Shown: in pieces, positions 35,180-48,322 of the stretch | Layout of the letters: each line of letters begins with the position of its first letter | How positions within the stretch are numbered: the first letter of the stretch is position 1 | DNA from: Odontesthes bonariensis | Lineage: Eukaryota; Chordata; Actinopteri; Atheriniformes; Atherinopsidae | Length of the DNA stretch: 64,000 nt | Assembly (NCBI RefSeq): GCF_027942865.1 | Contig: NC_134509.1 | Location: forward strand, 30,822,197-30,886,196 | Direction of reading: 5' to 3' | The notes under the pieces: model-generated | What the model saw: the letters and a program-made list of their open reading frames with translations, nothing else | What the model was told of the DNA's origin: nothing | Databases searched by the model: none | Translations under genes and position numbers: made by a program

Positions 35180-36130
35180 AACAGGAATCTATGATTAATA
35201 TCTGACCAAAAGGGAGCATAAACAAGTTAAACAGAAGAGGTCCAAGAATTGACCCCTGGGGGACTCCACAAGTCATGGCCACTCACTCAGATTCATAGCT
35301 GGCAATTGTAACAAAATAACTCCGGCCTTCTAAGTAGGACCTGAACCAGTTAAGGACCGATCCAGAAAGCCCAACCCAGTTTTCCAGCCTGTGCAACAGG
35401 ATTCTGTGATCTACAGTATCAAACGCAGCGCTGAGGTCCAACAGAACCAGGACTGAAACATAACCAGAATCAGTATTCAACCTAATGTCGTTTAACACTT
35501 TGACCAGAGCTGTTTCAGTGCTGTGATGACGTCGGAAGCCTGATTGAAAGTTATCAAGACTTCCACTTTCATTCAGAAAGTCGTTGAGCTGGTTAAATAC
35601 AACTTTCTCAATAATCTTGGATATAAAAGAGAGGTTAGAGACAGGTCTGTAGTTGTTCATCATAGAGGCGTCTAGAGTTCTCTTCTTTAGGAGTGGCTTA
35701 ATGGCAGCTGTCTTTAGTGACTTGGGAAAAATGCCTGATGCCAGTGAGCTGTTAACTATTTGTAGGAGATCACTTTCTACTGAGGTAAAAACTGTTTTTA
35801 AAAAGTCGGATGGTATTATGTCCAGAGTGCAAGTTGTTGATTTCAGATGCCGAACTGTTTCCTCTAGGATTTTTAAATCAACAATATTAAATTGTAATAT
35901 AACGTCAGATTTATTTCTAGGTTTTAGACACAGTTTAGTTTTCTTGTTTGTCTGTGTGGCTTGAATGTTTTGTCTAATTGTTTTGATTTTTTGGCTAAAA
36001 AAGTTGGCAAATTTGTTGCATTTCTCAGTAGAGGAGTCAGACATCTGACACTTGTCTGATATAATTTTCCAGCCAGCACCAATGATGTGCGATAATTTTC
36101 TTCTTTAGGGAGGTTTGGGACGTGTAAGAC
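35180..36130 (-). mobile_element. L2-clade LINE fragment (reverse transcriptase)
   Basis: The minus strand encodes a 253-residue open stretch (36044-35283) from the ORF2 reverse transcriptase: KSTTCTLDIIPSDFLK, NNYRPVSNLSFISKIIEK, FRRHHSTETALVKVLNDIR and the catalytic LLDLSAAFDTVDH. Downstream, CGVPQGSILGPLLF follows in a shifted frame. The copy lacks the endonuclease region and the YADD-containing 3' part. It is the same family as 46897-48322, in opposite orientation. Confidence 0.9.
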
Positions 36131-39100
36131 AACTACCAATTTATACGGTCAACAACACTGTATGACTGTGGTTCTACTGAAACCTTCCAACAGACTTTGT
36201 GGTGCTTTTCCTGTGTAATCTTATACCTGCTGATGGTACAACCCTGTTTAATTTAATTTAAATCTTATCTTATCCAATGACTCGTTGAGTTTTCTTTGTT
36301 TACATCAGCCCTATGTTCCAGGTAAGTCATTTGCTCCAAGAGTACGATGCAAAGCAAGTGTGGTTGTCATGACTATATTGACTCAACAGAGTAAACGACA
36401 ACCTGTGTCGTAGGTTTTTTCCTTTAGTTTGGATGAAAGCAGGAATGAGTCAGTGTGATGCTGCAGCCTTGCGTGAATCCCAGAGTAAACACTTCCACTG
36501 CAGAGTTCAGCAGAGCACTGAGGCGAACAACAGCTCCATACCTGTTTGCATTTTTGTTTTGAAAAAAGCAAGTCACCTTCCCTTATTATCACTTTTGTCT
36601 ACCGTTGTCAGTATTTTTGTGTTTTTGCATGCCCAAACTGGATGTTCACCTCTCCTTATACAATAATGTAGATCAGCATGCTGTCAACAGAAGTCCAGAG
36701 TTACTATGATAACTCACTAATTATTTATGCTTTTCATACAAAATCATTTGTTGTTTCTTTGTGTGTTTTTTACTTTAAAAAAGAAACAAAAAATTCAGTC
36801 AGTCTACAAAATGAGGATTTCATTGTGTTTAATCTTTAAATAATAAAGTTGATAATACATTATTGTTCTGAGGTTGGTTCTCATTCTGTGAGTACAATAT
36901 CATTCTGCTTATTTTACTATTATAAGCCTACTGTTTATGCTGGGCAGTCCTAATGGTTTGTCCTTAAGTCTCGATCCTCTCCTCCAACATCCTATCTGGA
37001 GCTGTAAGAAGTTGTCTGAATAATGCACGCACAAACACAGAATATTAATGCAATATCAGTTGTAAATACGTAAATCAAACTTTTGACTTGCACTTTAAAT
37101 GGGATGGACAAAAAGATTAGAAATATCTGAGTGTCACAGCCCAGTTTCAATGACACAACACAGCTGCCAACACAGCTCTGTGATGACTATAAAGTTAAAT
37201 CATTTTCTTCGAAAAAAACATTTCAACATGAACTAAACCTAAAAACCATTTATTAATGTAAGATTTATCTCATTGTTGAATTTATTGGCCAATCCTTGTT
37301 TTTTTTAATGTAAAAAAATACAATATTGGAACAGCCTTCATTTGCAGGGCTGCAGAATAATCATATCTATTGTTGAATGAAGTGATAAAGGAAGTGCAGT
37401 GACATATTCGGCTCAGCCAACAAAATGATCTCTTACTCTGCATATTCTTGGATAGTTCACACTTGAGTTAGCTGAATCAGTTGAAATGATTGTTAAATTC
37501 TACTAGAAAGCAATTTTCAGTCTTTTTATACATCGTTAATGGCCAGCCTCTCCAACACCACCATGGCCTAATATCTGTCCGAAAGCAGCTCAGTAGTGTG
37601 ATAAACAGCAGTGATATTAGCATTATGAGTCTAGTAAATGATTCTAGACTTTCATGTTATTGCAGGCTCAGCAAAGTTGCTCACAGAGACAGTTTCTAGC
37701 AGTTAATTTGAATTAAAATATCTAAATGCATATATTGAATTTCTTATTTTTACTTACTCATCAGTTACGCAGAAGTGAGGCTCTTGTTTTAAATGCATAG
37801 ACATCACTGACATGGGAAAATTACAGACCTAAAGGCACGTTCTCTGGTGTTTTAGGTGTAGCCACAGGGCTGATGTGAGAAGAGAAACAGTGCAGCTTGT
37901 TAGCTTCACCTGCTCCTTGATGGATGCAGCAGTCGGAGAGCGGTGATCTGAGAGGTCAGAGTTATTTGGGGGGTCTGACAGGCAGAAAGAGGTCATCGGC
38001 AATGAGAGAGTACGAACACTGTGAGACCAGAAGCTTTGGCTGCTAAATGGAGAGCGGGGTCACTTTCATCCCTGCTCAATGAATGGATGTCTAGTGTCCT
38101 GAAAAATGCAGTTAACTGTGACACTCATTTAAAATTTCCCTCTAAGTTTGTTTCGGGACCCGATGATTGGCTATAATCAGTCACATAGAGCTTACATATC
38201 AGCTGCTCTGACGTCAACATTTTTCAGTTGGCACTAAAGGTATATTACATATTGTATAATTATATGGCAACAACAATGTGCTGTATGTACTATATTGTAT
38301 ACATGTATTTAGCTGTGATTCTCATTGACTTAAAAATGACTTAACACAACACATGCCGATACACAAGTAAAGCAAATTCAGAGATTTCCATGAAAACATG
38401 TGCTCACCCACACAGGCTGTTTCTGCAGCCAAGTTTGTCTAAGAGGGACATCTCCAAGCTCTTTATTCACAGATGAGAACTTCTCAAAGCAAACTCTGGA
38501 AACGGCTGGTGTTCCTGCAGTTACTGCTGTGCTGCTAACTGGAGAGAAAACATGTTTGCAGCACAAAGTGAGGGCTGTTGATGCCTGACTTTGAAAATCT
38601 TCATATGTCCATTCGGTAATCACAGCTGTGGAACACAGTTGCCAAGTTCACTTGCCAGCTGATAATTTTCAGGACTGGCCAACCCAGCAAAATTAGCCTA
38701 TGGGCAGTCTGTTTGATGCAAAAAGGAATCTCCATGAATCCCAAAGTTTTTATCACAAGAGCCGAATGTGCTGTGCTGTTGGTGTCCACCATCAGACACA
38801 GAAACTGCACAAACTTGATGATAAAATGTACCAGAAAACCGCTTTTGCTGTCTAAGAATAACCAAAATAGTTTATTAGTGAATATATAAAGACCTGATGC
38901 CCCTTTTGTAAAATGGACTTACAGTCAGCTTTAATTTTAGCGGTAAACAAGGTCTACATTCAAGACTTGAGGTATGGTCGAATTGTAATAAAGGAAAAAG
39001 AACCCCTATATCGTCCTGAACACTTTTGCTTATCCTCAATGGAAAGGCCAAACAAATAATTTTGAGATTTGTAAAGACAAATCCGCTTCAATTAATAAAG

Positions 39101-40500
39101 AAATAATCTGTCAGTAGTGTTTTAGATAATTAATGCCATGCCAACAGATGAGATACTGATAAGTGTAAAAAGTAAAAAGATTGAACATAGCAGCTGTGAT
39201 AAACTGAAATAATATTGATTGTGGATCTGTCCATTAGTGCCTGTTAAACTTCATCATACCACAGAGATGAAAGGAGAGGCTGAGTCACAGGAATAATTTC
39301 TCACCTGTGAAAACCACTCAAAATGTACAAAAAGTAGCCCAAATTTTTTCACATTCTGCTCAAAACTATTTTCATCACCTGGTAAAATAAAAAGTAGCAC
39401 GGCTTGGCAGAAAAGTGCCTAATCTGGCTAAACTAGTTGCTGCTTGATTCAAAAATTATTTGAAACATGGTTTCCAATTTACTTGATGCAATCTTTATGA
39501 CTGGGTTTTTGTTGATTTCTTTTACTGGCACCCCGTGCTGTACAACTACGATATGAAGAGTTATAGTATTTCCCTGCTATGCCAAACGCATAGAAGCCGC
39601 CTCATCTTCTCTGTTGTCAATCCCTGTGGGAGAAAGACAGGGACAAGAAAGGATTTTGCTTCATCTGCACGGCTTTGCTCTGTCTTTCACTCCCAGCAAT
39701 TAGTCATTCCTGCACTCATCTGTCATGTCTGTTAATCTCTCCCACTCTTTCTCTCACATCGTGCTGGCTTTTGCTGCCTCTGTACCTTTTTATTAAAGTG
39801 CTCTCACCACCGTTGTGCCTCTGTGGGGTGAATGCTGATTAAATATTTTTCCCCACCTCCCTTACTGTATCACTCTTTCTTACTTTCTTTCTTTCTTTCT
39901 TTTTTGTTTTACTACACTCGTCTTTCCTCCTATTTCTGTGCACTTACTTGCCCCCTTCTCTCCCATTTATCTATCCGTCACCCTCTCTGTCTCCCCTCAT
40001 AAACTCACTTTCTACCTTACCTCTCCATGAATCCTCCGCGTCCTTGTTAGCTCTGTAGTTTGCCCTTGGCCCGTGTTAAGTGCGTGGTTCTGAGTTTGTG
40101 TGTTATGCAACTAGACCCGCGTTTTTCAAGCCCTGAGGCGTACTCGCACACACATGAGCTACGACCCTCAATCACCCAAGAAAGTCCTTACCATAGCACT
40201 ATGTCTCATCATTGTACCTGCAGCGTGTGAACGTAAATCTGTGTGTGTGTGTGTCTGTCTCTGTGAATTAGTTTTCACTTTACACCATGTCAGTGAGAAA
40301 TAATGTGTAATGCACTCTCAGCACATAAGTGGTGAGGAAAAGTGCTGTTTCCATTACATTTGCACACTCGCACACATAAACACACACCAAAAGACACACA
40401 CACCTTCTGTATAGCTGCACACAAATGGCGGATTTTACTTCACAATTATGTAGTAAAAAATTAATGTCAAGTTAGCCTGAAGAGTATTTCCTCCTTTATT

Positions 40501-40517
40501 CCCCCCCCCCCCCCCCC
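40501..40517 (+). repeat. Poly-C run
   Basis: Seventeen consecutive C bases following a T/C-rich stretch. Length is likely variable or error-prone. Confidence 0.85.
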
Positions 40518-40851
40518 GAGTTCTCTCCTCTGTTTTTCCTCTGTGCCTCTCGTTGTTTGTCCTCTGTTCTTTTATTGAATGTCTGGTTTATTAATGTGGT
40601 GCCCTCGCTATGTTGACTCATATTCTTCCCTTTTTCTCTCTCTTTGTCTTTCAGTAAGGGAGGAATTTTACCTTTAAGCCACAGTTTCACCAATGACAAT
40701 AAAACGTTTTTTGAAAATTCACTGAATACAGCTTCGACTGTTATGTAAAACATTATAAGGCTGTGGAAATCAAGTCCTTCTCAACTTTTTCAACCCATTA
40801 ATTTTGACTACCTGAAGTCATACAGAGGTGTAGTTACAGCCAACAGAATTT

Positions 40852-40966
40852 CCATCCATCCATTTTCTATACCGCTGAATCCGTCGGTCGGGTCGCTGGG
40901 GGGCTGGAGCCTATCCCAGCGGTCAATGGGCGAGAGGCGGGGTACACCCTGGACAGGCCGCCAGTC
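40852..40966 (-). mobile_element. 5'-truncated SINE copy with 13 bp target duplication
   Basis: A 115 bp 3' end of the tRNA-headed family, in minus orientation, starting with CCATCCATCC. GCCAACAGAATTT is repeated exactly on both sides (40839-40851 and 40967-40979). This proves that the repeat moves by target-primed reverse transcription and that short 3' ends can insert. Confidence 0.92.
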
Positions 40967-41989
40967 GCCAACAGAATTTATGCCTTGAAATTTATTTACA
41001 GAATTACAAAATTGTTGTGTGTCCTCATTTTGCGTATTTTATGTATTGTATACTCGTACATCACCTGGCGCTAAGCAACGCAGCTGAGGATATGAAGAAA
41101 TTCAGAGTGGCGGATGAATACCACTCTAAAATCAGCCAACACTGCTTATTGCTTAAAGTTGGATCTCTGATTTGGACACATCATTGGCTGCTAATGAATA
41201 AGTCAGCACAACCCGAGATTACATTCATTAACAATGTTTTTAGTGTTGAATGCCAGCATTTGACAAATGTCCAACCACTGGAACTGAGACCGGTACTGGG
41301 CTGTGAGTGGTTTATTTAGCAACAAAAACGAAAAAGAAAACAACCTTCAATGCAGAATTGTCTGTTAGCTGGACCTTTAGGGCTAATGAGCAGTAAGCTG
41401 CTTCACTGTCCACATAATTCTACTGTTTCTTCCAAACTACAGACGACCCAAGAAGTGTAAAGCAATGGATCCATGACCCATTTGTTAATGTCAAAGTAAA
41501 CTGGATAGATCGAGTTTTTAAAAATGGCTAAAATGGCAGTGGGCTAAACAATTTGTTTGAATATCTCTGTCAGCTGTTTCGATCAAAGTCAAAACTGATC
41601 CATAACAGCACTGAAAGGCACTTTAAGCTTATTTTTTCGTAAAGATTTATTTCTGTTAAACAGGATTTTTACAGCAATGAATGCATCTAAAAGGCTGAAC
41701 ACGCAGTGGGTGTTAAATGCCATTTTGTATTATCACTCAATGGGACTCATTGATGCTAAACAAGCTCAGGATTCCCACTCATTCAGTATTTGGGCCACTG
41801 TCTTATGATACAAAATCTGGTGTGTTTATTACTTTGCTATTGCTTGCCCTTGAAACATGACTTTTTAAAGCTGCGGGATATAGTGCCATTTTTATGGATG
41901 CTCTGACTGTTATATGCTTAGTCATGTAAAGACTAAGGGAACTTTTGGAGCATTTTTTTCACTGAAATTACTAAGGAAATCTTTTTTTT

Positions 41990-42383
41990 TTTTTTGGCCT
42001 GTCAGTGTGGAGTTTTCTCAGAACCCTAGCACTGTCGCCACACAGCGAGAGGGTTCCAGGTTCAACTCCCAGCTGGGGCCTTTCTGTGTGTAGTTTGCAT
42101 GTTCTCTCCGTGTATGCGTGGGTTCTCTCCGGGTACCCTGGCTTCCTCCCACCGTCCAAAAACATGCATGTTAGGTTAATTGGTGTCTCTAAATTGTCCT
42201 TAGGAGTGAGTGTGAGCGTGTGTGTGTGGTTGTTTGTCTGGTTTGTCTCTGTGCGGCCCTGTGATGGACTGGCGACCTGTCCAGGGTGTACCCCGCCTCT
42301 CTCCCAATGACTACTGGGATAGGCTCCAGCCCCCCCTGCGACCCGACCGACAGATTAAGCGGGTATAGAAAATGGATGGATGG
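41990..42383 (+). mobile_element. tRNA-headed SINE with (GGAT)n tail
   Basis: Contains the family core in plus orientation (GCACTGTCGCC, CTGGGGCCTTTCTGTGTG, CATGTTCTCTCCGTG, CAAAAACATGCATGTTAGG, GATGGACTGGCGACCTGTCC) and ends GAAAATGGATGGATGG. AATCTTTTTTTT flanks both sides (from 41978 and from 42384), a likely target duplication. Confidence 0.82.
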
Positions 42384-43058
42384 AATCTTTTTTTTGTGTT
42401 TTAATATAGTCTTAGACTCCTTTTATTCAACTGCATCGATCCTTCAATCTCCATAGCTCCCCTACTTCCATCCCAGCTGGCCCTAAACCTCTGAAATCCT
42501 TCCCTCCATATTCTTGTTCTTTTTTGTTTTGTTTAAAGATTCATTTTGTGCCTGTGAAGGGATGCACAATGCAACATTTTCATTTTAAGAATGCAACTCA
42601 GATTTTTTTTTCTTTTCAAATCTTTGAAACTTGGTCATAACGGTAGTCATAAAGTTATGTAACTATTGAAAAGGTGTTTTCTATTTGTTCTAGAATCCTA
42701 CATTTATAAACAATCTTCCTAATCCCTTAGCAGGATTCACTCTATTATACTTGTCTCTATCTCCACTCAGTTAACAACATAATGAGCTTTTTGTCACACA
42801 TTCATTGGCAGTGCTTCCTTAAAGGCATTCATCGTGTTGCAATCAGATGTGTACATGACAAGTTACAGTGATGAATAGCATTCTGCCTACTTTCACTCCT
42901 CCACACAGCTGGACAGTTTCAACAGGAAGAGATGCTCTTTTTGAAATGCTTGTTTTGTAAAGTTATTGAAATATTAATCTGAACAACAGTTAAACATGTT
43001 CATTCTCACATTAAGGAGGCATCTATGGCTATTTGATAATTGAATAAATTCACTGTAG

Positions 43059-43079
43059 ATAAATAAATAAATAAATAAA
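43059..43079 (+). repeat. (ATAA)n microsatellite
   Basis: Five units of a four-base A/T repeat in the presumed intron. Confidence 0.8.
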
Positions 43080-43933
43080 CAGGCTGTAAATTCACAAACA
43101 AGGTATTTCTCTTCATTTGACACACCCTTTTTTATGTGTTTTCAACCTATTTGTGAAAGTAATGTGGCTGAACTCTGGACAGTCACATTGGTGAGCAATG
43201 TATTGGCAGTTAACTAGTAAACTGAATAGTTTTTTAAAGTACTCACAACAACACCCATGTGCCTTGATGTATAATTTCGTTTGACCGGCAGCAATCCCTG
43301 TCAAAATGTTTACCGCAAACATTAGTGAAGAGAGGAGTGTGCACTTCGGATTGGAGTGTTTCTGCACATTTGTAGCAAAACTAACCGAGTATCAGCGTCT
43401 CCCTTTCACACAAACATTCAAACCGTGGCTTGTTTTAAGACCAGCAGTGTAGCATTGTTCGTCTTTTTCCAGTGCAGCTCCAACTACTCTCACGAATGTT
43501 TACAATTGACTTTTTCTGCAACAACTTACCTCCCACAAGATTTCAGAGCTAGGCTTTTTCTTCAAGGCGACTGCAGCAGAGCTCCTCTTCATAATGTTGT
43601 CAAATACTTGTGATGACAATCTGAGTCTGTCGGGGATAAATACAAATACTTTTTCTTTGGTATACATCAGTGTTTTAACATTGCGCTTCATAGCTTTGTA
43701 GCTCAGTATGGGTTTGATGCTAAAATGTTTTTTGCCAATCAAAATTTACACCTAAATGGAAGGCTAAATATGGCCCAGGTTAAAAAAATCCCTGAATTTT
43801 CTGGAAAGCTTGAAAAAACCCAAAGATCTTTAGTTTGATACACATATGCATGGAACTGTCTCTGACCTTTATGCTTCCCTTTTTCGTCCCCACTTGTCCT
43901 CTTTTTCCTATTCTCCCCATCTCCTGCAGCTCC

Positions 43934-44322
43934 ATGCTGTCCCCCCTCTATCAGGACCATGGTGGTTCGGCGGCGTGGCCTCAGACTTCGTCTTGCTCTT
44001 CTTCTTCTCAGGGCCTTCACCGGCCGTTGCGCCTTCACCCTCCACCAATCAGTGGGAGCAGTGTGGGCCCCAACCCCACATATTATCATACAGTGTACGA
44101 TGTCCAGGTGGAGCAGTACAGTGAAGTGCCCTTCTCTGGTGGGGGAAGTAGCTATGGGGATCCCTTTGACCAGGGCTCCATGTCCCTCGCTACCAGCAAC
44201 AATGATCCAACAGTCCCACTCATACGCCGCAGGGGAGGAATGGTGGATTACAGGGATGTCATCCAGGCTCATCAGGCGCACAAGCTGCACAACACGCCGC
44301 AGGCCAAGAGGAAGCAGTGGGA
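43934..44322 (+). CDS. N-terminal coding exon of an unrecognised long gene (partial)
   Basis: An exon from acceptor CTCCTGCAG (exon start 43930) to donor GA/GTAAGT (exon end 44322). From the ATG at 43934 it encodes 129 complete codons and two further bases. The first half is rich in Ser, Pro and His (MLSPLYQDHGGSAAWPQTSS), then Tyr/Gly-rich (PTYYHTVYDVQVEQYSEVPF, GSSYGDPF), and ends in a charged segment (RRRGGMVDYRDVIQAH, NTPQAKRKQWE). There is no signal peptide or membrane segment. High GC, open reading and clean splice sites, unlike the surrounding intron, mark it as real. It resembles a disordered cytoplasmic N-terminus followed by a conserved helical motif, but I do not recognise the family. 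The ATG context is weak. The remaining exons lie beyond what I can identify, probably past the window end. Confidence 0.7.
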
Positions 44323-44397
44323 GTAAGTAAAGTTCATTTTGTAATGTCGCAAAAAGGTTAAGAAGTGGGAAATGTTGCTAAAAGCAATTTTCCACAT

Positions 44398-44445
44398 ATG
44401 TATATGTATGTATATATGTATATGTATATGTATATATATATATAT

Positions 44446-44485
<40 letters not shown>

Positions 44486-44526
44486 TTATATATGTATATA
44501 TATATAAATATTTATATATATATATG
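44398..44526. repeat. (TA)n-rich microsatellite
   Basis: About 130 bases of TA and TATG repeats 75 bases after the splice donor of the coding exon. It is self-complementary and can form cruciforms or RNA hairpins. Open frames through it (Tyr-Ile repeats) are artefacts. Confidence 0.9.
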
Positions 44527-46896
44527 CCACCTTGTTGTTAAAGTGCTCCTCGGGCAACAAGTCCTCCAATCAAAACTACAAAATTATCACCACTCCCTAC
44601 AGTGAGCAGGGAGGAAATACAACCAACATGAGATTTTCCAATATGAGGGACATGAGGTTGACTGTTTGACTAGTGTTTTGGCAGTGACAACACCCATGGG
44701 GTTGTTTTGGGAGGACAGACTCCCTTGTGAGCAATAGTTAGCTTTTTTTCCTTATTCTTTATGTACAATGTTACAGCTTAATTTTTTTTGCAAAAAACAA
44801 TTTATTCTCTAATTAATTTGCTTATTTGGTACAAATAAGTTTGGCAGAATTAGATTGTATGCTAATTTTCACATTAAAGGCACCCAGACTGTAAGTCAGT
44901 CATCTCTGCCTTTGTGGAATGTAAAACTTTACATGATTGAATATTCAAGTTCAGGAGGGAAATGTTTTAACAGGTGTCTGGGATTATAACCTCAGCAGAA
45001 AACTGTGTAAATACCACAGATTGAGTTGGGATGTTGCATCACTTAATGAGCTTCAGCCTCAACATAAATGCATGATTTCCATCTACCTCTATCCATCCCT
45101 CCATCTTCCTCGTCCTGCTTGCCACAGAGAGATTACGTATTATCCCGCACATCTTGTAGTATGTTATACATGCAAAACGCTTTCAACTTACTTATTACCT
45201 ACCTAACACGGGACTGTACAGGTTAGAAACAGAAGCTTTAGAAGATCCATCCTACATAAGTGCTTTTGCTCCACACTAATTGCAGTGATTGTACCAAGGA
45301 TCTTACAGTTTTAAAAGTTATAATCATTGAGTATGAGGTCTTGATGAAATTTTTATGGAAAGATTAATGGACAATCATTGAAGTTGTATCTCAAACAGAG
45401 GCATTTAAAAGCTGCCTGACATCCTGCACAAAACAGCTGCAAATCAAAGATGCATCTGTCTGTCTGACATGTATCTTTTATTGTGTTGAGAGAAACGCTC
45501 TCAAAAGAACATCAAAGTTTCTATCAAACTTTAACTAATGGTTACATATTTGATGGATGCATCTAATAACGATTTAGCCTTCAAGATCAAACAGAAAGAA
45601 CTCCAAAAGAGATTCAATCAACCAAGAAAATCAAAGTTGTGTCTTTTTCCTGACTGTGTGCCAGTCACTTAACACATCATAAACTCAAAACATGCAGGTT
45701 TGGTTTTACACTTTATACAGATAATGTTTTAAATACAACTCGAGCTGCTTTTCTCAATTTGGTAATCGAATGGAAGGTGTTTTAAAGTCTTACAACAGCA
45801 TAAAAAATTCAGTTGAAACATCAAGCACTAACTTTTTCTAAAAATTGTGTTTAAACCAGTTTTGTATAGTTTGATCTTGAAAATCTTTGAAAGCTTTAGA
45901 TTTAGTTTTGAAACAGGAAAAGTGAATGCTACTTGCATTGAAATATTCATCAAGCGATTTTTAGCAAATGGATAATTCCAAAGATGGCCTTTTATAGCTG
46001 TCATATATTTTGCTTTTTGCAGTGTCACCCAATTGTGAGTCATTGCAAAAGTTGACTTTGTCCATCACATGTCCTTGAGGTTGCCAAGCCCTGAGATTGG
46101 TGACTGAGGTGGCGGATGGTGACAGAGAGAGACCTTTGCCCTGCCTTGTTTTTTTTGTTTTTTTTGACAAACAAATAAGCAGAAAGACAGGCAGACAGAC
46201 AGCTGCTGACCCAGTTGCAGATCAGACCAGGTGTGTCAGCGAAGCCTGGGGGTGATTTTTATCAGACATGACAGGTTAAAACTCCACTTACCCTGTCGTG
46301 CAGTGGATCCACGGTTGAAAAGATTGCCGAAGGGCTTGATAGATTTTATTACCCTCTGGTCCTGTGAGTTTGACTGCTTCTCCCCTCTTCTGTCACTCAA
46401 TCCCGTTTAATGCCCTCCCATTCTCTATGGTAGTCAACTAGCTGATCATAACCAAATGGAAAATACTGCAATAGGACCAATAGGTGCAGCCTCTCATCTG
46501 TCCTCTGCCATCATCCCCCTCTAATTGTGATTGAGAGCATGTTTACTGCATCTGCTGCATCACCTGTCTGAGGCCGTCTCAGTCTTTCTGGCACTTGTTC
46601 AGCTCAGTGAGTTCACTTTTGGCAGAATTCAGAATTCCATATGTTGCCAAAAATGATCAAATCCATCAAACGAAACACAACTAAATAAAAATATAAAGGT
46701 TAATAAAGATGAGATGAGAACTGGTAAGTTCTGTTGTGTTACAGCAGAACAAGTGACAGGTAAACATACAGTATATGAATACAGAATATAACTGAATACA
46801 ATTCGTAACAGAATATAATGACTACATGGTGATTCCACACAGACAAGTGTAACATTTCTGTGGTGCATCATTCAGACAATAAAAGAAAGAAATACA
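44527..46896. other. Presumed intron, nothing recognised
   Basis: AT-rich DNA after the coding exon. No exon with convincing borders, no known repeat and no RNA gene could be supported. Confidence 0.45.
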
Positions 46897-48322
46897 ACAA
46901 AAAAAAATTCAGGCTTCCGACCTCACCACAGTACAGAAACAGCTCTTATTAGAGTGTTAAATGACATAAGGTTGAACACTGACTCAGGCAAGGTGTCAGT
47001 TCTGGTCCTGTTGGATCTCAGTGCTGCATTTGACACTGTGGATCACAGTATACTGCTGAACAGGTTGGAAACCTGGGCAGGACACAGCGGGACAGTCCTA
47101 GAATGGTTCAGGTCCTACTTGGAGGAGCGGAGTTATTTTGTGACTATTGGAAGTAATCAATCTGATCGAGTGGCTATGACATGTGGAGTTCCTCAGGGGT
47201 CAGTTCTTGGACCGCTTCTGTTCACCCTATACATGCTGCCTCTGGGTCAAATTCTGAAGAACTCTAAAGTCAACTACCACAGCTATGCAGATGACACACA
47301 GATATATCTCGTGACTGTCTCCAGATGACTGCAGTCCTATAGAGTCATTGTGCGACTGCTTAGAGCAAGTCAAAAAGTGGATGAACCAAAATTTCCTTCA
47401 GTTAAATTAAGAAAAAACTGAGGTCATTGTGTTTGGCAACAAAGAGAAGAGGTTTGCTGTCAGTAAACACCTTGAGTCACTGTCTTTAGAAACTAAAGAC
47501 CAAGTCCGGAACCTTGGCGTGCTGATAGACTCAGACCTGACCTTCAACAATCATATCAAATCAGTCACCAAATCAGCCTTTTATCAACTTAAGAACATAT
47601 CCAGAATTAAAGGTTTCATGTCCCAAACAGATCAGGAGAAGCTGATTCATGCTTTCATCTCCAACAGACTTGGCTACTGTAACGGTCTTCTGACTGGACT
47701 CCCCCAAAAGAGTCTCAAACAGCTGCAGCTCATTCAGAACGCTGCAGCCCGAGTTTTAACCAGAACAAAGAGATCAGATCACATCACCCCAGTTCTCAAG
47801 TCTTTACATTGGCTCCTGGTCAGATACAGAATAGATTTTAAAGTTCTGCTACTCGTCTACAAATGGAAACGGAATGGTTTAGGTCCAGAATACTTGAATG
47901 ACATGCTAGTAGAGTATAAACCCAGTAGAGCTCTGAGATCTACTGACTCAGGTCAGATAGTGGAGCCCAGAGTTCAAACTAGACACGTTGAAGCAGCTTT
48001 TAGCTGTTATGCTGCACACAACTGGAACAAACTACCAGCAGAACTGAAATCAGCCCCAACTGTAAGCACTTTTAAATCCAGGTTAAAAACATTTCTCTTT
48101 CGGTGTGCTTATGGTTGAGTTTATATTTTTCTTTTTCCCCTCTTCTTTGATTGCTTTTAACTGTGTTTTAATTTTTATTCTATTTTTTATTCTCTTTAAA
48201 TTGCTTGTTTTTATGCTGCTTTATGCTGTTCTTTTAAATGCCTTGTCTTTATGTAAAGCACATTGAGTTGTCTGTGGAATGAAATGCGCTATATAAATAA
48301 AGATGCCTTGCCTTGCCTTGCC
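46897..48322 (+). mobile_element. L2-clade LINE, 5'-truncated, with 3' tail
   Basis: Begins inside reverse transcriptase (SGFRPHHSTETALIRVLND), followed by LLDLSAAFDTVDH, VPQGSVLGPLLF and the catalytic YADDTQIYL (near 47286). The frame breaks around 47328 and resumes at 47429 (a 229-codon stretch with KDQVRNLGVLIDSDLTF, NRLGYCNGLLTGLP, IQNAAARVL and HWLLVRYRIDFKVL), ending at the natural C-terminus. The 3' UTR holds GCGCTATATAAATAAAG and a (TGCCT)n tail at 48304-48322, the L2 3' end typical of fish. It is inactive because of truncation and frame damage. Confidence 0.92.

Larger units (their letters stand above)
31179..43929 (+). other. Presumed 12.7 kb first intron
   Basis: The stretch between the CpG-rich exon and the coding exon at 43930. 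Its recognisable contents are listed separately: a poly-G run, a hAT MITE, an L2 fragment, a poly-C run, two SINE copies and an (AAAT)n repeat. Elsewhere it is AT-rich single-copy-like DNA. Long frames such as 32898-33266 (minus) lack family motifs and splice support. Confidence 0.45.

Noticed and set aside
43739-44290. 183-codon minus-strand frame opposite the coding exon at 43934
   Set aside because: It is an antisense shadow of a GC-rich exon; the plus strand has the splice sites and sensible composition.
44272-44605. Tyr-Ile repeat frames on both strands
   Set aside because: They are translations of a TA microsatellite.
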